Assembly: GCA_026988445.1 (NCBI GenBank)
Contig: JALSLF010000020.1
Location: forward strand, 1-5,195
Source of the DNA: Bacteroidales bacterium
GTDB taxonomy: Bacteria; Bacteroidota; Bacteroidia; Bacteroidales; NBLH01
DNA: 5,195 nt
Direction: 5' to 3'
Below, piece after piece: positions 1-5,195 of the stretch. Numbering within the stretch: the stretch's first letter is position 1; every line of letters starts with the position of its first letter. The notes beneath the pieces are model-generated. The model was given only the letters and a program-made list of their open reading frames with translations, had not been told where the DNA came from and ran no database searches. A program made the position numbers and the translations under genes.

Positions 1-573
1 ATTGCAGCGCAAAACTGTGCATCGGAACCCAAAGGAGCTTTTACCGGTGAAGTATCGGCAAGAATGTTGCGTTCATATGGTGTTAAAGCGGTAATTTTAG
101 GACACTCGGAGCGTAGAGCTTATTATGGTGAAACGGATGAAACTTTAATGAAAAAAGTAAATTTGGTTATTGAAAATGATATGCGCCCTATTTTTTGTTG
201 TGGCGAAAAATTAGATGAGCGTGAAAGCAATAATCATTTTGATGTGGTAAAAAATCAAATTGCAAATGTAGTTTTCAATTTATCAAGTCAAGATTTTGAG
301 AAAGTAATTATTGCTTATGAGCCGGTATGGGCGATTGGTACCGGAAAAACTGCATCTGCTGAACAAGCACAAGAAATGCACGAATACATCCGTAAATTAA
401 TTAAGGAAAAATACGGAAACGAAACAGCTGAAAATACTACTATTCTTTACGGAGGAAGTTGTAAACCTTCTAATGCAAAAGAACTGTTTTCAAAACCGGA
501 CGTTGATGGTGGTTTAATTGGTGGCGCATCGCTTAATGCAGATGACTTTACCGCCATAATTAATTCGTTTTAA
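1..573 (+). CDS. tpiA: Triosephosphate isomerase, 5'-truncated by the window edge
   Basis: This cytoplasmic enzyme interconverts dihydroxyacetone phosphate and glyceraldehyde 3-phosphate in glycolysis and gluconeogenesis. The frame is open from base 1 and gives 190 residues. The family is about 250 residues, so roughly 60 N-terminal residues, including the catalytic Asn/Lys pair of strand 1, lie outside the window. The fragment opens with the family motif AAQN and then GAFTGEVSA. The electrophilic histidine is in GHSERR (His35 of the fragment, bases 103-105). The catalytic base is the Glu of YEPVWAIGTGKTAS (Glu107), whose following residues form the mobile loop 6. The phosphate-binding loops are YGGSCKP (about 150-156) and GGLIGGASL (about 170-178). 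No disabling change is visible. The ATG at base 64 is internal and is not the start. The gene ends in TAA and faces the next gene convergently, so it is the last gene of its transcript. The identification is very secure. Confidence 0.97.
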   Translation: MAAQNCASEPKGAFTGEVSARMLRSYGVKAVILGHSERRAYYGETDETLMKKVNLVIENDMRPIFCCGEKLDERESNNHFDVVKNQIANVVFNLSSQDFEKVIIAYEPVWAIGTGKTASAEQAQEMHEYIRKLIKEKYGNETAENTTILYGGSCKPSNAKELFSKPDVDGGLIGGASLNADDFTAIINSF

Positions 574-586
574 ATTTTGGTAAATC

Positions 587-624
587 GGTATATTGGTATA
601 TTGGTATATTGGTAATTGGTATAG
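587..624. repeat. Left array of 8-bp tandem repeats (GGTATATT)
   Basis: Three perfect copies of GGTATATT lie at 587-594, 595-602 and 603-610. They are followed by two degenerate 7-base units, GGTAATT (611-617) and GGTATAG (618-624). The array starts 13 bases after the tpiA stop codon. A related GGTAAATC precedes it at 579-586, so the array may have extended further left. Its units are the reverse complement of half of the array at 645-700. Confidence 0.85.
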
Positions 625-692
625 TAATTAATTCATTTATTCATAATACTCTAATATACCAATACTCTAATATACCAATACTCTAATATACC
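587..692. terminator. Possible bidirectional terminator: long AT-rich imperfect hairpin between convergent genes
   Basis: The left and right 8-bp arrays are inverted copies around a spacer at about 625-644, so RNA from either strand could fold into a long imperfect stem. The best uninterrupted pairing is the 12-mer TATTGGTATATT, found at 591-602 and 599-610, with its complement recurring every 16 bases in the right array. The position between two converging stop codons suits a shared terminator. Against this, the stem is AT-rich, has mismatches every 16 bases and has no clear U-tract next to it, so a classical intrinsic terminator is not shown. It could be only a repeat expansion. Confidence 0.3.
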
Positions 693-700
693 AATACACT
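645..700. repeat. Right array: three 16-bp units, each two 8-mers, inverted relative to the left array
   Basis: The 16-base unit AATACTCTAATATACC is repeated perfectly at 645-660, 661-676 and 677-692, followed by a degenerate AATACACT at 693-700. Each 16-mer is AATACTCT plus AATATACC, so the basic period is 8 bp as in the left array, and AATATACC is the exact reverse complement of the left unit GGTATATT. A further degenerate 8-mer (701-708) reaches the stop codon of the minus-strand gene, which ends at 706. Confidence 0.85.
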
Positions 701-705
701 AATTA

Positions 706-1719
706 TTAATACGAACTCTTTTCAATATCTTGCATCGTAACAAAATTTTCGGCAATAACCGTAGTTTCAATATTGTTTTTATCCACTACTTGGGGTTCTA
801 AAACAATAGTAGGTACTTTAATCCGCCCATTGTCCGTATATTTAAAATCGGTATTAATTTTTTGATTTTTAGCAATTTTAACAGCCAATTCTGCATTAGC
901 ATATGCCAGTTTTTTAATCGACATGTAAACGGTCATGCTCTGGTCGCCGTTTAAAATTCTTTTTAATGCAATGGGTTCAGCATCCAAACCGGTAAGCAAC
1001 ACTTCGCCGCTTAAACCATATTCTGCAAGTGCTTCATAAATGCCGGTTGCCATACCATCGTTGCCAACAATTACCGCATCAATGGGTTCGTTCCCAAACT
1101 CCACAATTTTTTTCATTAAATGTTCAGCATTTTCCGGTGACCAACCTTCAATAAAAGCATCATATAGCAATTTAATATTTCCTGACTCAATTTCTGTTTG
1201 TAAGGATTTTATTACACCCGAATGTTCAATTTGTGCATTAATATCTGCCTTATCGCCGTTAATTAGAACATAGGTACCCTGAGGTTTTATATTTTTAATA
1301 TAATCTGCTTGTAAACTGCCTATTTTTTCAACATCAAAAGTGATAAAATAATCCAAATCGCAATTTTTTATTAATCGTGCATATCCAATAACTTTTACAT
1401 TATTTTTATGTGCCAAACGAACAATTGCAGCAGCACTATTTGAGTTAGTAGCCACAACCACTAAAACCTTAACACCTTCATCAATTAATTCTTGAGCAAG
1501 TTTAACTTGCCGGACATCATCGCCATTAGCTGATTTAACAATAACTTTAGCACCTAATTCTTCCGCTTTCTCAACAAAATATTGGCGGTCTTTTTGCCAA
1601 CGTGCTATTTCAAAGGTATCTGCCAGAAAACCGATACTAATTTTTGACTCTTGAGTACTACAAGAACTGAATACGATTAGAATGATGAATAAGAATATTT
1701 TACAAGATTTCATAAGCAT
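706..1719 (-). CDS. XylF-like periplasmic sugar-binding lipoprotein, probably sensory
   Basis: This 337-residue type I periplasmic binding protein aligns by eye with E. coli D-xylose-binding protein XylF over almost its whole length. Shared blocks are RWQKDR (40-45), LGAKV and SANG (55-66), YFITFD (124-129), GW.PENA (192-198), VGNDG (218-222), GLDAE (244-248) and MTVY (262-265). The N-terminus is a lipoprotein signal: a basic start, a hydrophobic stretch at 8-17 and FSSC with Cys20 as the likely lipidated residue. The residues after Cys20 (STQES) do not match the acidic surface-export signals known in Bacteroidota, so periplasm-facing anchoring is likely (inference). The start may be Met1 or Met3 (ATG at 1711-1713). 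Met3 fits the short predicted leader better. Several xylose-contact positions recalled from XylF differ: the Asp of YDR is Ala114, and the Lys of VYK is Met266. No transporter gene can share its transcript, and it is divergent from the chemoreceptor at 1843. Family is secure; ligand and role are inferred. Confidence 0.92.
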   Translation of the reverse strand: MLMKSCKIFLFIILIVFSSCSTQESKISIGFLADTFEIARWQKDRQYFVEKAEELGAKVIVKSANGDDVRQVKLAQELIDEGVKVLVVVATNSNSAAAIVRLAHKNNVKVIGYARLIKNCDLDYFITFDVEKIGSLQADYIKNIKPQGTYVLINGDKADINAQIEHSGVIKSLQTEIESGNIKLLYDAFIEGWSPENAEHLMKKIVEFGNEPIDAVIVGNDGMATGIYEALAEYGLSGEVLLTGLDAEPIALKRILNGDQSMTVYMSIKKLAYANAELAVKIAKNQKINTDFKYTDNGRIKVPTIVLEPQVVDKNNIETTVIAENFVTMQDIEKSSY

Positions 1720-1730
1720 TTAATTTAGCT

Positions 1731-1761
1731 TAAATGTATAAAAAATTTTATTTAATGCAAA
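1731..1761 (-). promoter_or_regulatory. Bacteroidota-type promoter for the XylF-like gene
   Basis: Read on the minus strand, TTTG (plus-strand 1758-1761) is followed after 19 bases by TACATTTA (1731-1738). These match the primary Bacteroidota sigma-factor consensus of TTTG near -33 and TAnnTTTG near -7, with one mismatch in the second box. Transcription would begin around 1725, leaving a leader of only about 6-12 bases. No Shine-Dalgarno sequence is present, as is common in this phylum. Confidence 0.5.
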
Positions 1762-1789
1762 TTCGCAATCTATATATACTGTAAAAAAA

Positions 1790-1821
1790 TTTCTTCTTTA
1801 AAATAAAATATTGTATATTTC
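1790..1821 (+). promoter_or_regulatory. Candidate promoter for the chemoreceptor gene
   Basis: TATATTTC at 1814-1821 matches the Bacteroidota -7 element TAnnTTTG at all but the last base. TTTC at 1790-1793, 20 bases upstream, is a weak form of the -33 TTTG. The predicted transcript would start near 1828, about 15 bases before the ATG. The region is very AT-rich, so chance matches are likely. No clear operator palindrome was seen in the 123-base divergent spacer. Confidence 0.35.
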
Positions 1822-1842
1822 GCTAATAAATTCAATTATATC

Positions 1843-3804
1843 ATGATGGGCTGGAAAGATATTAATATTCTAACAAAACTACTTATTGCATTTGGTATTA
1901 CACTTATTTTTACTATTGTAATTGGTGCAATAGGAATTTACAACTTAAATCGTATTAATGATAATACAAAGCAAACGGCAGTTAATTATTTGCCGGTTGT
2001 AAATAATTCATATAAGGTTGATAAATATTGGCATGAGGTGATGAATTATTTTTCAGAATATAATTATTCGGGTGATAAATATTTCAGTAATAAAGTAGAA
2101 CAAAGAATTAAGCGAACATCAGCAGCCATTAATGAAATAACTTTTAAAGCAAAATCAGCCAAATTATCGGAAGAAAGTACCCGAAAAGTTACAACTATTA
2201 AATCGCAAATAGATGAATTTTCAGATGTTTTTCAAAACTATAAAAAGAAAGTTGAGCGTTATAATCGTGAAGCAATTAACATAGAAAAGTCAAAATCCTC
2301 CTTGCTTTCGTCGAATCTAAATTCTGACATAAAATTAATTATTGCTGAAATAAGTGATTATTTATACTATATTCGAACAAATCGTTTACCGCGTAAAATG
2401 CCCGAATTGTATAAACTTACCGATAAGCTTGCGCAAAAATCAAGTGGTGTGTTAATCAATACCTATATTGAACAAATTCATAACTACGGACAGACCTATG
2501 TAGATGCGCGAAAATTAGAACTAAAAGCAGATGAAATTGGTAATAATATTCTCGGTGATGCCAAAGCGGTAACAGATGTTATTTTAGATATGTTTACCGA
2601 AAATGCTGAAATAGCAAATCAAATTACCAATAATGCACAAAGTATAATGATTTTTTCTATAATTATTATTTTGATAGTTGGTTTTGCATTTTCCTTTCTT
2701 ATTAGCCGTTCTATTACCCGCCCAATTGGTATTACCGTTGATTTTGCAAATCATATGGCATCCGGAGATTTAACCGACAGGATAAATATTGAGCGGAAAG
2801 ATGAAATAGGTGATTTAATTCGGGCAATGAATTTAATTTCTGAAAAAACGAATGAAGTAATTAACAGTATTAAAGAAAGTGCCGGTCAGATTAAAGATGC
2901 CAGTGTTCGTTTAAGTTCAAACTCACAAGAATTGTCAAGTGGTGCTACTGAGCAGGCATCTGCTGCCGAAGAGGTTGCCTCTTCAATGGAAGAGATGTCG
3001 GCAAATATTCAGCAAATTGCTGATAATGCAACCGAAACCGGTAAAATTGCACGTAGTTCAGTTACAGGAATAATTAGTGGAAATGAGGCTGCACGTAAAG
3101 CAATCCAATCCATGAAAAATATTGCCGATAAAATTAATATTATCAGCGAAATTGCTTTTCAAACCAATTTGCTTGCTTTAAATGCAGCTGTTGAGGCAGC
3201 CCGTGCCGGTGCATCCGGTAAAGGTTTTTCAGTGGTGGCGTCGGAAGTTCGAAAACTTGCTGAAAGAAGCAAAAATGCAGCTGTTGAAATAGAAAAATTA
3301 TCCAATGAAACGGTTAAAATTTCATCACAAGCCGGAGAAATGCTTGCAGATGTAGTACCAAAAATTGAAAAAACTTCTGAACTTGTGGATAATATTGCTG
3401 TATCGGGTAAAGAGCAACTTGGCGGTATTGTGCAAATAAATAATGCAATGAACCAGTTAAACAATGTTACACAGCAAAATGTAAATAATTCGGAACAGCT
3501 TGCTACCAGTGCCGAAGAGTTATCTGCACAAGCAGTTCATTTGAACGACAGTATATCGTATTTTAAAACTGTGGATAATACAATTTATGTAAAACCGGAA
3601 GACCCCGTAGTTTATGAAAATTATATAGCAAAGCATGATGAGCCGGTAAAAGAAAATGTAGGTTTTCAGGAAAAGATAAAAGAGAATAAAAAAGAAGATT
3701 TATCCATCAGCAAATCGGAAAATATTGCTTCAAAAAGTGATAAGAAAGGCTTTAAATTGGATTTAGGTGATACATTTGATGATAGTGAGTTTGAGAAGTT
3801 TTAA
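1843..3804 (+). CDS. Transmembrane methyl-accepting chemotaxis protein (34-heptad type) with helical periplasmic sensor and C-terminal CheR-tether motif
   Basis: This inner-membrane chemoreceptor of 653 residues should control CheA kinase through CheW. Order of parts: TM1 at about 11-33; a periplasmic, mainly helical domain at about 34-266; TM2 at about 267-288; HAMP at about 289-342 (Pro294, DEIG 320-323); and a cytoplasmic coiled-coil hairpin at about 345-575. The tip, about 437-476, contains IAFQTNLLALNAAVEAARAG, the near-invariant CheA/CheW-contact region. Compared with E. coli Tsr from memory, each helix lacks seven residues, which fits the 34H class. Methylation-like sites include Glu376/Glu377 within ASAAEEVASS, Glu370/Gln371, and Glu558/Glu559 on the return helix. 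A flexible, charged tail (about 578-648) ends in EFEKF, matching the aromatic-x-x-aromatic pentapeptide that docks CheR or CheB. The periplasmic part, about 230 residues, is longer than a simple four-helix sensor and resembles helical bimodular (HBM) sensors. ATG at 1843 or 1846 could start translation. The gene is divergent from the binding-protein gene and overlaps the next gene's stop. Confidence 0.95.
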   Translation: MMGWKDINILTKLLIAFGITLIFTIVIGAIGIYNLNRINDNTKQTAVNYLPVVNNSYKVDKYWHEVMNYFSEYNYSGDKYFSNKVEQRIKRTSAAINEITFKAKSAKLSEESTRKVTTIKSQIDEFSDVFQNYKKKVERYNREAINIEKSKSSLLSSNLNSDIKLIIAEISDYLYYIRTNRLPRKMPELYKLTDKLAQKSSGVLINTYIEQIHNYGQTYVDARKLELKADEIGNNILGDAKAVTDVILDMFTENAEIANQITNNAQSIMIFSIIIILIVGFAFSFLISRSITRPIGITVDFANHMASGDLTDRINIERKDEIGDLIRAMNLISEKTNEVINSIKESAGQIKDASVRLSSNSQELSSGATEQASAAEEVASSMEEMSANIQQIADNATETGKIARSSVTGIISGNEAARKAIQSMKNIADKINIISEIAFQTNLLALNAAVEAARAGASGKGFSVVASEVRKLAERSKNAAVEIEKLSNETVKISSQAGEMLADVVPKIEKTSELVDNIAVSGKEQLGGIVQINNAMNQLNNVTQQNVNNSEQLATSAEELSAQAVHLNDSISYFKTVDNTIYVKPEDPVVYENYIAKHDEPVKENVGFQEKIKENKKEDLSISKSENIASKSDKKGFKLDLGDTFDDSEFEKF

Positions 3805-5180
3805 TCATTTATCTTATAAAACAAACTTGTATTAATCTGATAAGCGTTTGTATCGATTTTTTTAATAAAAAACAAATAGGGGAATATATTATTTGTAGTA
3901 ACATTACTCACAGATTTTGAATTTTTTATTGCCGAGTTTTTATTTGTGCTACTTTCTAATTTGCTGATACTTACGATTTTGCTTTTTATTTGAGATTCCA
4001 TATCCAATCGGGCAACTAGAATACTGTGAATAATGCCCAATGCTATATTTCCTGATTTTGTTGATGCTTGACTATGGATGTAATTATCCTTATTTTGATA
4101 GTATTTTTGCATATAAAATCCTTGCTTAGAATCTCTAAATGTGCATTCCTGCCAATTTTCTTTTTGCATCTGTTTCAGTACTTTCCTTTCTTTTCGTTTC
4201 AGAGCCGGTACTGAATAATTTATATTTCGCACCGATTTTGTTTCGTTTAATTGTACAATTAGTTTATTTCCGGAAATTTCCAAATTTTTTAAATCTAGCT
4301 TTATGTCTTTAGTTTCAATTTTTTTTGTATTATACAATATTTCAAGTTCTGATGCACTAATTTCTTCTTGAAGATTGCCTTGACGGATACTTGCAAGACG
4401 GTAGGTAATATTTTGATTAAGTGCAGAAAATATACTCATCCGGTCAGATATAGCATAGATAAAGGCTGCCCAAAATCCGTAGTTTAGGTGCTCGGAACAT
4501 TGATAAATTTCTGCTTCTGAATTGTTATTGTTAAAATAATTTCGATATTTATTTTTCACCTGAAATGTTTTCCATTGATATTTATGGCTAAATTCAGAAA
4601 CTATATTGTATTTTGACAGAATATCTCTGTCCACTATATAATGAAAAAGGGGATTATTATTAATGAGTGCTTTAATTTCAAGTTGGTCTGTTGAAACCGG
4701 AATTCCGGCATCATCATTATAAAATGCAATTTGCCTGACTAACGAAAACTTTAAAGTATCCGGCTTTGTTTTCAATCGTTTTGTTTTACGTAGTAAAACA
4801 AAACATTCACCATAATTAGAATAGTCTTTCCTGATAATTTCAAAAGAATCGTTTAGTGCAAAACTTGCTGAAAAAATACTGCTGAATAAAATAGTTTCTA
4901 AATTATTTATGTTAAACCTGTTTTGTTGCGAGTTTGCAAAAGCAATAGTGCTTAAAGTTGCATATTTAGCTTTATGAAACAGTCCGTAATTTAGAAAGGC
5001 TCTGTTCTTTGCTTGCTCAAAAGCCATTGAGCTATCCGGTAGCGGGTCTGAAATACCAATTGCATATTCCGTACTGTTATAATAATCTTTATTTAACAGA
5101 TATTCGGGCAAATTATTTTGTTGACCAAATGCTTGGTTTGTAAACAGAATTATGGAAAGTACTATTTTTAAAATTTTCAT
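3801..5180 (-). CDS. Exported protein of unknown function with LPP20-like region(s)
   Basis: I do not recognise a named family for this 459-residue protein. Residues 1-19 form a standard signal peptide with probable cleavage at AFG|Q. There is no lipobox cysteine and no later membrane segment, so it is probably periplasmic or secreted. Residues 38-64 (EYAIGISDP, then Ala-rich FEQAKNRAFLNYG) resemble the opening of LPP20-type lipoprotein domains, with the expected strand-then-helix order, and a Tyr/strand segment (YSNYGECFVLLRK, 120-132) closes the module. Two later stretches, about 233-316 and 371-457, show a similar helix, Ser/Asn-rich linker and paired-strand order, suggesting repeated modules (inference). 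Residues 327-342 are highly basic. The start ATG at 5178-5180 sits only 15 bases from the window edge, so its promoter is not visible. Its TAA overlaps that of the chemoreceptor within the palindrome TTAA. Nothing in the sequence ties it to motility. The reading frame is intact, so a real gene is very likely. Confidence 0.85.
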   Translation of the reverse strand: MKILKIVLSIILFTNQAFGQQNNLPEYLLNKDYYNSTEYAIGISDPLPDSSMAFEQAKNRAFLNYGLFHKAKYATLSTIAFANSQQNRFNINNLETILFSSIFSASFALNDSFEIIRKDYSNYGECFVLLRKTKRLKTKPDTLKFSLVRQIAFYNDDAGIPVSTDQLEIKALINNNPLFHYIVDRDILSKYNIVSEFSHKYQWKTFQVKNKYRNYFNNNNSEAEIYQCSEHLNYGFWAAFIYAISDRMSIFSALNQNITYRLASIRQGNLQEEISASELEILYNTKKIETKDIKLDLKNLEISGNKLIVQLNETKSVRNINYSVPALKRKERKVLKQMQKENWQECTFRDSKQGFYMQKYYQNKDNYIHSQASTKSGNIALGIIHSILVARLDMESQIKSKIVSISKLESSTNKNSAIKNSKSVSNVTTNNIFPYLFFIKKIDTNAYQINTSLFYKIND

Positions 5181-5195
5181 AAACCAGTTTTTTAT

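Noticed and set aside
64..573. A short complete gene starting at the ATG at base 64
   Set aside because: The same frame is open to base 1 and encodes the conserved AAQN and GAFTGEVSA motifs of triosephosphate isomerase, so this ATG is internal.
587..700. CRISPR array
   Set aside because: The repeats are 8 or 16 bases, directly abutting, with no unique spacers and no cas genes nearby.
577..708. Insertion sequence or MITE from the inverted arrangement
   Set aside because: There is no transposase, no flanking target duplication could be identified, and the internal structure is plain tandem 8-mers rather than terminal inverted repeats around a body.
1040..1273. Plus-strand open frame of 77 codons
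   Set aside because: It lies wholly inside the binding-protein gene on the other strand. Its product is Ser/Ile/Pro-rich with no recognisable motif, which is typical of an antisense shadow.
706..1719. LacI-type transcriptional regulator or a transport-dedicated XylF
   Set aside because: A LacI regulator would have an N-terminal helix-turn-helix, but here there is a lipoprotein signal. A transport role is not excluded biochemically, but no ATPase or permease can be on the same transcript.
3159..3464. Minus-strand open frame of 101 codons
   Set aside because: It is antisense to the most conserved part of the chemoreceptor signalling hairpin, whose Ala/Glu-rich codons keep the opposite strand open by chance.

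Overview
This is an AT-rich window (roughly a third G+C by eye) from a bacterium that is most likely a member of the Bacteroidota. The evidence is the Bacteroidota-style triosephosphate isomerase, promoter-like sites of the TTTG / TAnnTTTG type, no purine-rich Shine-Dalgarno sequence before the visible starts, a lipoprotein signal with a loose lipobox, and a chemoreceptor ending in an acidic Asp/Glu-Phe tail. The genus cannot be told from this sequence.

Layout from left to right. Bases 1-573 (+) are the 3' three quarters of tpiA (triosephosphate isomerase), cut by the window edge. Bases 574-705 are a gene-free spacer between convergent genes. It is filled by two facing arrays of an 8-bp repeat that can fold into one long imperfect hairpin. 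Bases 706-1719 (-) encode a XylF-like sugar-binding lipoprotein. Bases 1720-1842 are a divergent promoter region. Bases 1843-3804 (+) encode a complete transmembrane methyl-accepting chemotaxis protein (MCP) with a large helical periplasmic sensor, HAMP, a 34-heptad-type signalling hairpin and a C-terminal tail ending in a CheR-binding-type pentapeptide. Bases 3801-5180 (-) encode a 459-residue exported protein of unknown function, with at least one LPP20-like region; its stop codon overlaps that of the MCP.

The most interesting unit is the divergent pair of binding protein and chemoreceptor. The XylF-like gene is flanked by a convergent gene downstream and a divergent gene upstream, so it cannot share an operon with an ABC ATPase or permease. 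Several positions that bind xylose in E. coli XylF are changed. The likely reading, an inference, is that this lipoprotein is a sensory binding protein that presents a small ligand, possibly not xylose, to the neighbouring MCP, much as ribose- and galactose-binding proteins work with Trg in E. coli. The tpiA fragment is housekeeping glycolysis and is not evidently connected. The right-hand exported protein is also not clearly tied to chemotaxis.
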